Made by a program: the position numbers and the translations under genes
In this document: positions 36,569 to 47,215 of the stretch, one piece after another
How positions within the stretch are numbered: position 1 is the first letter of the stretch
How the letters are laid out: the number at the start of each line of letters is the position of its first letter
Assembly (NCBI GenBank): GCA_945874895.1
Contig: CAMCIC010000014.1
Coordinates: forward strand, 1-64,000
Direction of reading: 5' to 3'
From: Akkermansia muciniphila
GTDB taxonomy: Bacteria; Verrucomicrobiota; Verrucomicrobiia; Verrucomicrobiales; Akkermansiaceae
DNA length: 64,000 bases
Notes under the pieces: generated by a model
Told to the model about the DNA's origin: nothing
The model's input: the letters and a program-made list of their open reading frames with translations, nothing else
Databases searched by the model: none

Positions 36569-37990
36569 TCAATGCAGGCAGTAGAGGTATCCATCACGGC
36601 TTGCGATGTAGGCTTTGCCGTCCCAAACAATCGGCGTGGCATCAAACATTTTCCCGCGAATGCGATCGATGCGGCGCAACTTTCCTTGATCGCTGACGCG
36701 GTAGAGATCGAGACCGTCATCGTAGCCGATGAGGATGCTGTCATTGGCAAAAACCGGAGTGGAAATCGTGCCAGCGGGTAGTAGAACGGAGTCGAGCACG
36801 AGAGGCTGGGCGAAATCACCATCGAGCCGAGGGCCTCGGCTCCGATCGTTGCCGAGGCGGGTATGGTCGAATACACGCAGGGTGCCATCGACACTGACGG
36901 CGCAGGCCAAGCGTCCGCCACCGGGGGCATCGCTGCCGTAGCGGGCATTGAGCGTCACCGAACCGACGATCCCGCCTTGCCATTCGTAAAAGGCCTGATC
37001 TGGCCAGGGAAGATACCAGACGACGGCAGCGGAGCCGTATTTTTGCGGGTTGATTTTCATGACACCGCCTTGACCGGCCATGAATTGCTTCTCGATTCCA
37101 AGCAAAAGGCATCCGTCCTGCGTGAGAGGCATGGTGCTTTCGAGGTCGCCACCCACATCCAGCGACCAGTAGGTGGATGATGTTTTGGTGGATTGGGCGT
37201 AGATGCGTCCGCAACCAGCGGCGACATAGGCCGTGGTGCCGAGCAGCGTGGGTGACGATTCACAAGAAAGTTCATTGCCGTAAACCCGCAAGTCGTTTTT
37301 GTGATAGAGCATGCTGGTGTGATCGATACGAGGACAATGCCAGGCTCCATGGCTGCGACTGTGGAGAGGGTCGGGCGAAAAAAGCAGAAACTTCCCGTTT
37401 TCCAGCGGTAGGGCCGCTCTATCGCCGACGATGACTGCGGAGGCATCGCAGTCGCGGCTATTGGAATCGGTGAGAACGGTATCGTGACGCCAAAATTCCC
37501 GCCCGTCATCAAAAGAAATGCCGCGAAGTGACCAAGCCGGGTCCTGGCGAAGGTTGATGCCGAAACCGTGACGCGAACCGGTGATAAGAACGCGGCGAGT
37601 GCTTTCATCGCCTGAGCCTCGATCGAAGTAAGTAGGAGTGCCCTTGATCGAGTCATCCAAGCGCGTGGCCCAGAGGACCTTGCCGGTGGCGGCATCGATC
37701 TTACGAAGGTGGTAGTCGAGCGATCCTTGGATCAGAACGAGTTTGCCGTTTTCCTGAAACAGCAGAGGTTGCCCAGTCCAACCCGCGCCGGACATGTGAT
37801 TGACTCGTTCTTTGAAAAAGGTTTTGCCAGTGCCGAGGTGGGTGCGCCAGAGCACACGCAATTTTCGGGGAGCCTGGTTGCCGTAGTAATTGCGCTCGAA
37901 ATTTCCCAAATAGGTGGGCAACAAAGGCACGACTTCGGCTTCGATCACAGGAAATGCGAGACTAAGCAGAAAGATCAACGTGCGTTTCAT
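36569..37990 (-). CDS. Secreted PQQ-binding-like beta-propeller repeat protein
   Basis: Signal peptide; repeats such as GSLDYHLRKIDAATGKVLWATRLDDSIKGTPTYFD and WDGKAYIASRDGYLYCLH. Confidence 0.8.
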   Translation of the reverse strand: MKRTLIFLLSLAFPVIEAEVVPLLPTYLGNFERNYYGNQAPRKLRVLWRTHLGTGKTFFKERVNHMSGAGWTGQPLLFQENGKLVLIQGSLDYHLRKIDAATGKVLWATRLDDSIKGTPTYFDRGSGDESTRRVLITGSRHGFGINLRQDPAWSLRGISFDDGREFWRHDTVLTDSNSRDCDASAVIVGDRAALPLENGKFLLFSPDPLHSRSHGAWHCPRIDHTSMLYHKNDLRVYGNELSCESSPTLLGTTAYVAAGCGRIYAQSTKTSSTYWSLDVGGDLESTMPLTQDGCLLLGIEKQFMAGQGGVMKINPQKYGSAAVVWYLPWPDQAFYEWQGGIVGSVTLNARYGSDAPGGGRLACAVSVDGTLRVFDHTRLGNDRSRGPRLDGDFAQPLVLDSVLLPAGTISTPVFANDSILIGYDDGLDLYRVSDQGKLRRIDRIRGKMFDATPIVWDGKAYIASRDGYLYCLH

Positions 37991-38664
37991 GGAAGCGGGG
38001 AGCGAATCATGGTTTGCAATTCGGAGGGCAGGGTTTCAGTCGCAATGAAGGGCAGTTTACGATAATCCTTGTCCATAAAATGCCACCATTCATGGGGTAA
38101 TGTGCCAAATCCCGCTGCCCACATGGCCTCTTTGAGCTGTTTCATGTTTTCACGAACGGCGGGGTTCGGATGATGATGGTCTGATGCCGCCAGCGGAGAG
38201 AATTCGTCGAACTTCGTCGGCATCGCTGCAGGCGTGCCGTCGAGATGTTCGAGGCTGACATCCACAGCGCAGCCGTGGGAGTGCAAGGACGGTTGTCGCA
38301 TGGGATTGGCCACGTAGCGATCATCATGTCCGCAGGCGTCCCAGAGTGCGAGTTGGGTTTCGTGCGGGCGGTAGGCATCCCAAATGACCAGACGCAGGTT
38401 CTTTTTCCCCAGCAGACGATTGGCTGTTTTCAACCGCTTGGCGGTGTTACGGTGAAGCAGAGCGGGGAAACTCCGGTGATACAACGGATTTCCGGTGAAG
38501 TTGTGAGCTTCTTTGTATTGCAGGGCAATGCGCAGCGTGGGGTCGAAGCTTGTTAGATGGATGAGATCGGTGCCCGCGAGATCCGTGCGTCGATCGGTAG
38601 CCCACCACGAATGGCAAGCTACCAATGCGAGCAGAAGCCAAGGCAACGTGAGACGCAGAAACAT
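37987..38664 (-). CDS. M15 family D-alanyl-D-alanine dipeptidase (VanX/DdpX-like) lipoprotein
   Basis: Lipobox-like LLLALVACHS; LVIWDAYRPHETQLALW; SLHSHGCAVDVSLEHLDG; HEWWHF. Confidence 0.85.
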   Translation of the reverse strand: MFLRLTLPWLLLALVACHSWWATDRRTDLAGTDLIHLTSFDPTLRIALQYKEAHNFTGNPLYHRSFPALLHRNTAKRLKTANRLLGKKNLRLVIWDAYRPHETQLALWDACGHDDRYVANPMRQPSLHSHGCAVDVSLEHLDGTPAAMPTKFDEFSPLAASDHHHPNPAVRENMKQLKEAMWAAGFGTLPHEWWHFMDKDYRKLPFIATETLPSELQTMIRSPLP

Positions 38665-38754
38665 GCGTTTGTGGAAAGGTGTTTGCCGTGAACGATAGAA
38701 CACGGCTTTCAGACCCCGTGATATGAGGATCACAGGCACTGCTACGATTTATGC

Positions 38755-39192
38755 TTAGGCTAGCTCTTGACTGTGAAAACTGTTCCAGTCGTCGAGATTG
38801 TTCAGGTTGATGGCATCGCGGATGCTGCCATCGTCGGCACGGCCGATCGCTTGGCAAATCGCGGCGCGGGTTTCATCTCTGTGGATGTATCCCGTGATGG
38901 CAGCGTTCAGCGCGTCGATCGCTTCGGCGTTGAGCTTGGTGGCGTTAGCCTTGACCCATGACTCAGTTTGCACATATGTGGGTTTGGTGGCGATGAAAGC
39001 AAGAAACGCCTCGCGATCGATGCCGATGCCGTCGAGGACCATTTGGTCGTAACCTTGACCGCAGCCTGGGTAATCCGCATGGAGTTTGCCGGCGGCGGCA
39101 AGAGAGGCTTTTTGCCAGAGGCGGGGAAGATGAAGGACGCCGAGAGGACCTGCGGTGCCGCTGCTGATGGTAGGAACGATGGTTTGGCTCAT
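38755..39192 (-). CDS. DUF5069 domain protein
   Basis: LGVLHLPRLWQKASLAAAGKLHADYPGCGQGYDQMVLDGIGIDREAFLAFI. Confidence 0.75.
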   Translation of the reverse strand: MSQTIVPTISSGTAGPLGVLHLPRLWQKASLAAAGKLHADYPGCGQGYDQMVLDGIGIDREAFLAFIATKPTYVQTESWVKANATKLNAEAIDALNAAITGYIHRDETRAAICQAIGRADDGSIRDAINLNNLDDWNSFHSQELA

Positions 39193-39370
39193 GGTAATAG
39201 GATGAAGTGGCGGAGCGACGAGATCTTATCAGAAATCCGAAAATGTGCAAACAAACTCGGTCCAAGGCAGGAAAAACTACACGCGATTTTTTTCGATTTG
39301 GTGCTTCTTTTGACCGAAAAATCAGTTATGCTTTCTTACCCGATACCGACAAAAGCGATGCTGGTGCAGG

Positions 39371-39748
39371 GTGCAAGAAGTTATGAGTGAGCAAGTGAAG
39401 GGAATGGAGTTGGCGATGGCCTGTGCGAAGGCGGCCGATGAAATGCAGGCGGAAAACATCCAAGTATGGGATGTGCGAGGGCAATCGACGATCACCGACT
39501 TTGTCGTTCTGTGCTCGGGTTCCTCGATGCCGCACTTGCGCGCGATTATGCGCGATGTGGCCGGTCATGTGATCGAGTGGCACGGCGTGAAGCCGATCTT
39601 GTCAGAGGGCAATGCGGACAGCCGCTGGGTGGTTTTGGATTACATCGATGTGATGGTGCACGTCCTGCATACGGAAATGCGCGAGTTTTATGATCTCGAA
39701 TCGATGTGGGCCAAGGCCGCTCCGATCGAGTGGAACAAGGGCCAATGA
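39371..39748 (+). CDS. rsfS: Ribosomal silencing factor RsfS
   Basis: AKAADEMQAENIQVWDVRGQSTITDFVVLCSGSSMPHLRAI...ADSRWVVLDYIDVMVHVLHTEMREFYDLESMW. Confidence 0.92.
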   Translation: MQEVMSEQVKGMELAMACAKAADEMQAENIQVWDVRGQSTITDFVVLCSGSSMPHLRAIMRDVAGHVIEWHGVKPILSEGNADSRWVVLDYIDVMVHVLHTEMREFYDLESMWAKAAPIEWNKGQ

Positions 39749-39749
39749 C

Positions 39750-40388
39750 TCAGGGGCTGAGTCGATCGATGCTCCATGTCTCCGCGTCGGCGCGACGGTA
39801 GAGGAATCGGTCATGAATGCGAGCCGGACCTCCTTGCCAGAATTCTAGGGTCTCAGGTACGACGCGAAATCCACCCCAGAACGAGGGAAGGGGAATCTCA
39901 CCGTGCTGGAATTTATCGCCGATTTCCTGAAGCTTTTGCATCAGAAGTTTGCGCGAGCTGATGACCGAACTTTGCTGTGAAACCCAAGCCCCGAGTTGCG
40001 ATTCCCGCGGACGCGAGGTGAAGTATTTCAGTGACTCCGCGGTCGAGATTTTTTCCGCATGACCCTGAATGATCACTTGCCGCTCCAGTGTGATCCAGGG
40101 AAAAAGGAGACAGACCTGAGGATTTTTCTCAATTTGACGAGCCTTGCGGCTTTCGTAGTTGGTGAAAAAAACAAACCCCTTGGCATCAAAATATTTCAGC
40201 AGAACGGTCCGCTGCAGAGGCATGCCTCGTTCGTCCACGCTGGCGAGTGTCATGGCGTTGGGCTCATGCACTTCGAGTTCGATCGCCTGTTGAAACCATT
40301 TCGTGAATTGCAGGACGGGATGGGCGTCCAAATCGTTGCGGTGAAGTCCCTTAGCGGAGTATTCTTTGCGGAAATCGGAAAGATCCAT
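39750..40388 (-). CDS. pdxH: Pyridoxamine 5'-phosphate oxidase
   Basis: MTLASVDERGMPLQRTVLLKYFDAKGFVFFTNYESRKARQIEKNP; C-term FWQGGPARIHDRFLYRR...WSIDRLSP. Confidence 0.95.
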   Translation of the reverse strand: MDLSDFRKEYSAKGLHRNDLDAHPVLQFTKWFQQAIELEVHEPNAMTLASVDERGMPLQRTVLLKYFDAKGFVFFTNYESRKARQIEKNPQVCLLFPWITLERQVIIQGHAEKISTAESLKYFTSRPRESQLGAWVSQQSSVISSRKLLMQKLQEIGDKFQHGEIPLPSFWGGFRVVPETLEFWQGGPARIHDRFLYRRADAETWSIDRLSP

Positions 40389-40486
40389 GACGGGGCAACA
40401 TAGCATGCGCTCCTCTTCTGTCGAAGCGAAATACGACAAACGCTGATCGAATCCCGTCAGCAAGAGAAATCGGGATGTCCTCGATA

Positions 40487-41719
40487 TCAGGCAAGAAGTG
40501 CGCTGATGCGTCGGCAGACTTCCTCGACGTTTTCACGCGAGTTGAACGCGGAGATGCGGAACCATCCTTCGCCAGCGGCGCCGAAGCCAGAACCTGGCGT
40601 AATCACCACTTGGGCGTCGTGAAGCATGGTGTCGAACATTTCCCATGAGGTCTTACCACTGGGGCAGCCAACCCAGACGTACGGTGCGTTTTCACCACCA
40701 AACACAGGCAGACCGGCGGCCTTGCAAGCCTTGCGCAGCAATGTAGCGTTGCCCATGTAATGCTGGATGAGTTCGGCAACTTGGGCTTTGCCCTCGGGTG
40801 TGAATAGTGCGGCGGCGGCTTTTTGCACGGGATAGCTGGCACCGTTGAACTTGGTGCTGTGGCGACGCGACCACAATTGGTGAAGAGCAACTTTTTGACC
40901 TCCAGTCGTGGAACCCATTAGAGTCTTAGGAATGACGGTGTAGGCGCAACGCACGCCAGTGAAGCCACCGTGTTTGGAGAAGGAGCGGAACTCCATCGCG
41001 CACTGGTGGGCACCGGGGATTTCGTAAATCGAACGTGGCACATTGCCATCTTGCACAAAGGCTTCGTAGGCGGAATCAAAGAGGATGATGGTGTCGTTGG
41101 CGAGGGCGTAGTTGACCCACTCTGTCAGTTGCTCGCGGGTGGCAACGGCGCCAGTGGGGTTGTTCGGGAAGCACAGGTAGACGAGATCGACTTTCTCTGC
41201 AGGCGGCGCGGCGACAAAGCCATTGGATGCATCGCAACGCAAATAGACCAGTCCCTCGTAGGCGCCGGATTCATCGGCATCGCCAGTATTGCCCGCCATG
41301 ACGTTGGTGTCAACATACACAGGATAGACGGGATCGGTAATGGCGATGCGATTGCCCTTGCCGAAAATATCAAGGATGTTGCCGGTATCGCACTTCGATC
41401 CGTCTGAGATGAAAATTTCATCGGCCCCGATGTTGAGTCCGGCGTATGGGTGTTCTGCGATTGCCTCGCGCAGGAAGGCATAGCCTTGCTCAGGGCCGTA
41501 GCCTTTGAAACTGCTGCGGTGGGCCAGTTCATCAACGCCCTCGTGCATCGCTTGGATGACGGCGGGAGGGAGCGCCTCGGTCACATCGCCAATGCCACAA
41601 CGGATGAGTCGCGCTGCTTTTTCTGGGTTCTCTTGCTGAAAAGCAGTGACTCGACGACCGATTTCAGGAAACAGGTATCCTGCTTTGAGTTTGAGGAAAT
41701 TTTCGTTGATGAATGCCAT
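40487..41719 (-). CDS. dapL: LL-diaminopimelate aminotransferase
   Basis: [77 protein letters not shown]. Confidence 0.95.
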   Translation of the reverse strand: MAFINENFLKLKAGYLFPEIGRRVTAFQQENPEKAARLIRCGIGDVTEALPPAVIQAMHEGVDELAHRSSFKGYGPEQGYAFLREAIAEHPYAGLNIGADEIFISDGSKCDTGNILDIFGKGNRIAITDPVYPVYVDTNVMAGNTGDADESGAYEGLVYLRCDASNGFVAAPPAEKVDLVYLCFPNNPTGAVATREQLTEWVNYALANDTIILFDSAYEAFVQDGNVPRSIYEIPGAHQCAMEFRSFSKHGGFTGVRCAYTVIPKTLMGSTTGGQKVALHQLWSRRHSTKFNGASYPVQKAAAALFTPEGKAQVAELIQHYMGNATLLRKACKAAGLPVFGGENAPYVWVGCPSGKTSWEMFDTMLHDAQVVITPGSGFGAAGEGWFRISAFNSRENVEEVCRRISALLA

Positions 41720-41789
41720 GGCGAAGCAGGCATAGAGAAGGACGCCATGGCTGACAAGTGAGAAATGTTACTCGGCAAAAAGCTGCCTT

Positions 41790-42368
41790 CTACGTTGCGT
41801 CCGAGTAGAGACCTTTTTCTTGAATCCAAGCCCTCACACGATGAGGCAACCAGTTCGCGTCGAGGTAGTGGGGATCGACTGGATCTCGCAGGGCGCTGGC
41901 GGAGGCTGGGTGAACGCCGCGCAAGTGCATCATGCGATATCCTTCACGTGCCTCAGGAGCTTCGCCTCGAGTGAAGACCAAAAAGGTGAGATGTTCTGCG
42001 AGGATTTCCGGATGTTTCCAGCGAGGGAGCGCCTGCCATTGGTCGTGTCCCATCAACCAGAACCAATCTGCGTCGGGAGCAAGAGCGAGAAAGTGTTGCA
42101 AGGTTTGATAGCTGTAAGACGGCGGAGGTTGAGTGGTTTCCCAATCCTCGACCTGCATCCATGGCTCGGTCACGGCAAGTCTCAACATCGCCAAACGATC
42201 TTCTGCGCTGGCCTGGGTGGGCGCTGTTTTGTGAGGCGACTGCTGGCAAGGCAGAAAGAGGACGGCATCGAGTTCCGCTTGTTGATGAGCGAGCCGTGCG
42301 ATGTGAAGATGCCCTTCGTGAACCGGGTCGAAGGTGCCGCCAAAAAGTGCGATGCGCGCGCCCGCTTT
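41790..42368 (-). CDS. nadD: Nicotinate-nucleotide adenylyltransferase
   Basis: IALFGGTFDPVHEGHLHIARLA; FLPCQQSPHK; WFWLMGHDQWQALPRWKHPEIL. Confidence 0.9.
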   Translation of the reverse strand, partial: KAGARIALFGGTFDPVHEGHLHIARLAHQQAELDAVLFLPCQQSPHKTAPTQASAEDRLAMLRLAVTEPWMQVEDWETTQPPPSYSYQTLQHFLALAPDADWFWLMGHDQWQALPRWKHPEILAEHLTFLVFTRGEAPEAREGYRMMHLRGVHPASASALRDPVDPHYLDANWLPHRVRAWIQEKGLYSDAT

Positions 42369-43042
42369 CATGACGAAGCTTTGGCCTCGAATTCGCGCTT
42401 GGATACCTTGCGGCATTCGGCCACGAAATGATTGCAGGCTTCGCGACAGAGCAGAGGGATGGCCAGAGGTTCGGGGAGTCCGCTGCTCACGCCATTGAAG
42501 CGGGATGCTTCACTGTCGGCCAGTGGCGTGTTCTCATCGATCCTCCAGAGAATTTTTTTCGCACACTGGTGGGCAGGCCCGCAGACTTTCTGCACGAGTT
42601 CTTGTGCACCCTCGTCACTGATGCTACGGGCGAAACGATACATGCCAGTCTGGCGGTTGAGTTTGTCGCGCAGCGTTTGCACTTCGAGTGTGTCTCGCTG
42701 TTGTGCCACCCACAGCCCGAAACATGCTGGGTAGAAGCCATCCAGTGCTGCCAGCAGCGCACAGGTGTCTTTCAGTTTCATCATCCAGCCGCGGCGCAGA
42801 TTGGTTTGCCCCTTGGTGAAACGGTATTCGTTGTCCGCCGAGTAGGTGGAAATTTCTCGCGCTTGATAGGGATCTGCGGTGATCAAAAAATCCGCAGGCG
42901 CTCCAGCACTCTGAAGTATGACATCGCGGTCGTCTTCATGGCAGAGCCAATAGGATCCATTCGTGGCAGGAATGATTTCCAATTGTCCCATGCGATGGAA
43001 TCCACGGTCGAGTAGTTGTTTGAGCCAATCCAGTTGTGTCAT
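42368..43042 (-). CDS. DR2241-like 4Fe-4S domain protein, partner of the downstream-encoded CbiX-like chelatase
   Basis: Cys spacing VCGPAHQCAKKILW ... LLCREACNHFVAECRK; overlaps the CbiX-like ORF by 4 bp. Confidence 0.65.
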   Translation of the reverse strand: MTQLDWLKQLLDRGFHRMGQLEIIPATNGSYWLCHEDDRDVILQSAGAPADFLITADPYQAREISTYSADNEYRFTKGQTNLRRGWMMKLKDTCALLAALDGFYPACFGLWVAQQRDTLEVQTLRDKLNRQTGMYRFARSISDEGAQELVQKVCGPAHQCAKKILWRIDENTPLADSEASRFNGVSSGLPEPLAIPLLCREACNHFVAECRKVSKREFEAKASS

Positions 43043-43863
43043 GAGTGCGCGGGGTATTGTTGATCGAAGTCGTGGATTTGATCCAGTATCACATCGGCAA
43101 TGAGTCTCTCGGTGCCGATGGCGGAGGAGTAGTAAAGCTTGCGACCGTGGAGTTCGTGCGGGTTGTGTCGAAACACTTCACGCTGACTGGCGGCTGCTCC
43201 TACCTCTGACTCCATGCCTAACAGAACGGGGATGTCCTGAAACGAGTGGAGGCCATCCGCTATGAAAAAGGGCACCACAATTACGGTCTCGGTGGTGGCC
43301 ATTTGATGCCAATCGGCAATGAAAGGCTGCTCTTCCATGTAGGCATCGACCACCGTGGCATAGCCTGCAGCGCGCAGTTGTTCGCACTGGTCTTTGATCG
43401 CCTTGGTGCTGTTGGCATTGAGGTTCGTGCCGTGGCCCACGATGATCAGTGTGGTTTCGGCAGGATTGATATCCGGTGCCACCTCGCGCGCCCGGCGCAG
43501 CAAAAGTTGGGTCATCGATGGGTGGATGCCTACGGGTGAGCAGTAGTGGAATGTTTTGCCGCGCACCTCCGTGGTGGGACCGGTGAGTTCGAGTTCGCGC
43601 GGGATCACGTCTTGGGTGAAATATCCTTCACTGATGAAATCAGGCACCACGTAGATTTCCTCGCAGTCGGTGAGATAGCGTGCCTCACGGAACGACGGTT
43701 CTTCTTTCCAGAAAATGCAGTGGACTTCAGCAAATAATCCGCGGCGACGGATTTCATCAGCGTGATCGAAATAGGGCACGGAAGAATCCGGGTTTTCCGT
43801 GGATCCGTGACCGGCAATGAACAGAGCGGCGTGTGGCTTGGGTGCGAAAGGCATCTGAAACAT
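43039..43863 (-). CDS. CbiX-like sirohydrochlorin chelatase family protein
   Basis: LFIAGHGSTENPDSS; IYVVPDFISEGYFTQDVIPREL; LIIVGHGTNLNANS; VIVVPFFIADGLHSFQDIP. Confidence 0.82.
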   Translation of the reverse strand: MFQMPFAPKPHAALFIAGHGSTENPDSSVPYFDHADEIRRRGLFAEVHCIFWKEEPSFREARYLTDCEEIYVVPDFISEGYFTQDVIPRELELTGPTTEVRGKTFHYCSPVGIHPSMTQLLLRRAREVAPDINPAETTLIIVGHGTNLNANSTKAIKDQCEQLRAAGYATVVDAYMEEQPFIADWHQMATTETVIVVPFFIADGLHSFQDIPVLLGMESEVGAAASQREVFRHNPHELHGRKLYYSSAIGTERLIADVILDQIHDFDQQYPAHS

Positions 43864-43925
43864 ACTGGAGAGAGAATTCCGGATTTGTAAAATGATAATT
43901 GCGACAATGCGGAAAAAGGTATCTG

Positions 43926-44588
43926 ATGCGCCCCGTGTTGTCCGAACTGCATGTGTGGAATGATCCTGTGGCGCGTGACGGGCCCACGAACATGGCGGTA
44001 GATGAGTGGCTGTGGCGCAGTGCAGAAAAACCGATCCTCCGTTTGTATTGCTGGACAGCAGAGTGGATCAGCATCGGATATTTCAGCAAATCATCGGCTG
44101 TTCCAGTCGGTAGAAATTTTGTGCGTCGTCCCACTGGAGGCGGAATGGTCGATCATGGCGGTGACTGGACATACACCTTGGTCGTTCCCCGTGGTCACGA
44201 ATTAGCGGAGATGCCCGGCGCTTTGAGTTACGAGGTCATTCATCAGGCCCTTTGCGATGCACTGATGGCTGAAAGGATGAATTGTCGTTTGCTGGTGGAG
44301 GAGTCTGACATGTCCAACGACTTCTGCTTCCAGCGACCCGTGCGGCATGATCTTGTGCGGCAGGACGGTGAAAAAATCGCAGGGGCCGGACAACGGCGCG
44401 GCAAACAAGGGTTATTGCATCAGGGCTCGGTCCAGGCCGTAGCGAAATGCCCTCTGCAACGCGGATGGGCTATGGCTCGGTGCTTGGCTCATTCAGTCAT
44501 GCAAGCGCAGATCGTCATCGATGAAAACGAGGTCAGGCGTTTGTCTGATGAAGTCTATCGCCTCACTTCATGGAATCAGCGACGATAA
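43926..44588 (+). CDS. Lipoate-protein ligase A / biotin-lipoyl ligase family protein
   Basis: GPTNMAVDEWLWRSA...LRLYCWTAEWISIGYFSKSS...VRRPTGGGMVDHGGDWTYTLVVP...KIAGAGQRRGKQGLLHQGSV. Confidence 0.85.
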   Translation: MRPVLSELHVWNDPVARDGPTNMAVDEWLWRSAEKPILRLYCWTAEWISIGYFSKSSAVPVGRNFVRRPTGGGMVDHGGDWTYTLVVPRGHELAEMPGALSYEVIHQALCDALMAERMNCRLLVEESDMSNDFCFQRPVRHDLVRQDGEKIAGAGQRRGKQGLLHQGSVQAVAKCPLQRGWAMARCLAHSVMQAQIVIDENEVRRLSDEVYRLTSWNQRR

Positions 44589-44663
44589 GCACGCACAGTC
44601 TCCACGCATGTTTTCCGGATTGCTTCTTTTCCTGTGAGATGTTAGTCTAATCTTCGATCGCGA

Positions 44664-45581
44664 ATGAGTGGGAGAGAAATCAAAAAAAGGAAATCTGAGC
44701 ATTACAGTGGATTGCTCCCGTCCAAAGGTTGGCCGCAGAGAAATTTGAAAATGCTGCGTCATCACGTAGTTCCTGGATTGTTTCGCAAACGCCAAGGCGA
44801 AACCAAGTCTCTGTCCCGCGAGGCGTTAGGAGAAAAGGAAGTGCGCGTCACATGGATCGGTCACTCGGGCTTTTTCGTTGAGATCGGCGCGAGATCCGTG
44901 GTCATCGATCCGAACTGGGCGAATTGGCTCGGTTTTTTGAAGCGCATTCGCGAACCTGGTCTCCATCTGCACGAATTGCCGGAAGTGGATTTGGTTCTGG
45001 TCAGTCACGCGCATCATGATCACATGCACAAAAAAAGCCTGAAAACCCTTCAATCCAGCGCAGGCGTCGTGGTGCCTACTGGCAGTGCTACGTTGGTCAA
45101 AGGGCTTGGTTTTTCCGCCGTCCACGAGATGCAGGTATGGGATCAATTGGAATTCGACGGGCTCGAAGTGATCCACACGCCGGCTCTGCACTGGGGCGCG
45201 CGATTCATTCATGACACGCACAGAGATTACGGCGGATACATCGTCAAGGCTGGCGGGCGCACGGTCTATCACTGCGGAGACAGCGCGTATTTTCCAGGCT
45301 TTGTCGAGATCGGTCAACGGCACAATATCGATGTGGCCATGATGCCGATCGGAGCCTACGAGGCGCCCAGTGGTCGTGACGTTCACATGAATCCGGAAGA
45401 GGCCGTGCGCGCGTTTATGGAACTCGGTGCCAAAACTCTCATTCCTATGCATTATGGCACGTTTCCTCTAGGCAATGAGCCTATCGACGAACCCGTGAGA
45501 AGATTGTTGGTAGAAGCCGAGCGCAGGGGCGTCGCAGATTGTGTTGTGATACCGATGGAAGGGGAGTCGATTCTCTGTTAG
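44664..45581 (+). CDS. MBL-fold metallohydrolase (NAPE-PLD/UlaG-like)
   Basis: VTWIGHSGFFVEIGARSVVIDPNW; LVLVSHAHHDHMHKKSL; TVYHCGDSAYFPGF; LIPMHYGTFPLGNEP. Confidence 0.9.
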   Translation: MSGREIKKRKSEHYSGLLPSKGWPQRNLKMLRHHVVPGLFRKRQGETKSLSREALGEKEVRVTWIGHSGFFVEIGARSVVIDPNWANWLGFLKRIREPGLHLHELPEVDLVLVSHAHHDHMHKKSLKTLQSSAGVVVPTGSATLVKGLGFSAVHEMQVWDQLEFDGLEVIHTPALHWGARFIHDTHRDYGGYIVKAGGRTVYHCGDSAYFPGFVEIGQRHNIDVAMMPIGAYEAPSGRDVHMNPEEAVRAFMELGAKTLIPMHYGTFPLGNEPIDEPVRRLLVEAERRGVADCVVIPMEGESILC

Positions 45582-45689
45582 ATCGATGGACATGGCGAAG
45601 CGTGTGGGCGATTCTTTGACATCGCCGTCCGATGCATTGAAAAATTTCCGCAACTGCAGCGTATCTGTTGTATTGTAAGCAATCGACTC

Positions 45690-47198
45690 ATGCGAAAAAT
45701 CCTTTTTCTTCTCTCTTTGGCCCTGCCGCTTGCTGCGCAGGATGGCGGGCAACTCTATGGACTGTACTGTTCCGCTTGTCATGGTGCCGATGGCAAGGGC
45801 GCCACGGGTGGTCAGTTTCCGCCTCTCGCCGGTTCACCATGGCCGATGGGAAATCCCGACCGTGGCATCAAAATCGTCCTGCACGGACTGCACCAACCGG
45901 TGGAGGTCAATGGCAAGACCTACAACCTTGAAATGCCACCCCAAGGGGCGGCTCTGCCCGATGACCAGATCGCTGCCATCCTCACACATGTTCGCAGTTC
46001 CTGGGGGAACAAAGCAGCCGCAGTATCGGTCGATCAGGTGAAAAAAGTCCGTGCTGCCACGATGCAGCGCAAGGAGCACTGGACAGCTGCCGAATTGTTG
46101 AAACAGCATCCGCTAGAGAATGCCAAACCAGCACTGGCAAATCTCATTTCCCATCACTACAAGGGTTCCTTCACATCCATGCCCGACTTCAGCAAATTGA
46201 AGCCTGATGCCGTAGAGGAGGAACCATCGGGCCTGATTGATTACAGCTCCTATGCTAAGACCGACCACTTCGCGATGACGTGGGAAGGTGATCTGGAAAC
46301 GCCAGGTGGCAAGCACGAGTTTTATCTCGATTCCGATGATGGCTCGCGTCTGTGGGTGGATGGCAAAGTGGTGGCCGAAATCAAGACTTTGGGTCCTGTG
46401 GGTCGGACCGTGAAAAAAGGGGTCGATTTGAAAGCGGGCACACACAAAATTCGTTTGGAATATTTCGAATTCACGGCCAATGAGGGATTGAGCGTCGGTG
46501 TGAAGTTCGCCAAACAGCGATCGATCCTCTGGCTGAGCAAGGAAAAAGGAAGCAGTGCCGTGAAGACTTGGCCGGAAATCATGCTGAAACCGAGCGCAGA
46601 CCGCCCCATCATCTATCGCAACTTCATTCAAGGAACGACGGCACGAGGCATTGGGGTCGGATTCCCCGGCGGGATCAATATCGCCTACAGCGCCGATCAT
46701 CTCAGTGCCGAGTTGTTGTGGACGGGGGATTTCATCGACGCCGGTCACCACTGGACCGATCGGGGTGTGGGCTATGAACCTCCTGCTAGCAAAAAGGTTT
46801 TTGCGCTCAGCAAAGTCGGAGCCTTCTCGTTTGCGAGTGAGTCGACGACTGCCTGGCCCGCGACATCTGAGATTCCTGTTCGATTCCGCGGTTATCAACT
46901 CAGCCCTGAGGGGAATCCAACATTTCTTGTGGATGCTGCGAAAGCCCGCGTGTTGGATGGTTACGAAGCGGTGACTCATCCGGGACCTGCCATGCTCCGC
47001 ACCTTGCGCGTCGAGGGCAAACCCACGCAGACAATCAGCTTGTTGGTCTATGAAGGAAATCTGCAGACCAAGCAGCCGGATCGTTTTTCCGCCGAAGGGC
47101 TCTCTGTTACGGTCACTGGTGGTCAGTTCCGCTACAGCAATAACACCGTGGTCTTGGACCTGACCGCTGCACAAAGCCAACTCCGCTACAACTGGTAA
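45690..47198 (+). CDS. Secreted c-type cytochrome with PA14-like domain
   Basis: LYGLYCSACHGADGKGATGGQFPPLAGSPW; DDGSRLWVDGKVVAEIKTLGPVGRTVKKGVDLKAGTHKIRLEYFE (PA14). Confidence 0.82.
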   Translation: MRKILFLLSLALPLAAQDGGQLYGLYCSACHGADGKGATGGQFPPLAGSPWPMGNPDRGIKIVLHGLHQPVEVNGKTYNLEMPPQGAALPDDQIAAILTHVRSSWGNKAAAVSVDQVKKVRAATMQRKEHWTAAELLKQHPLENAKPALANLISHHYKGSFTSMPDFSKLKPDAVEEEPSGLIDYSSYAKTDHFAMTWEGDLETPGGKHEFYLDSDDGSRLWVDGKVVAEIKTLGPVGRTVKKGVDLKAGTHKIRLEYFEFTANEGLSVGVKFAKQRSILWLSKEKGSSAVKTWPEIMLKPSADRPIIYRNFIQGTTARGIGVGFPGGINIAYSADHLSAELLWTGDFIDAGHHWTDRGVGYEPPASKKVFALSKVGAFSFASESTTAWPATSEIPVRFRGYQLSPEGNPTFLVDAAKARVLDGYEAVTHPGPAMLRTLRVEGKPTQTISLLVYEGNLQTKQPDRFSAEGLSVTVTGGQFRYSNNTVVLDLTAAQSQLRYNW

Positions 47199-47215
47199 TT
47201 CTTCTTTTTTGATCC

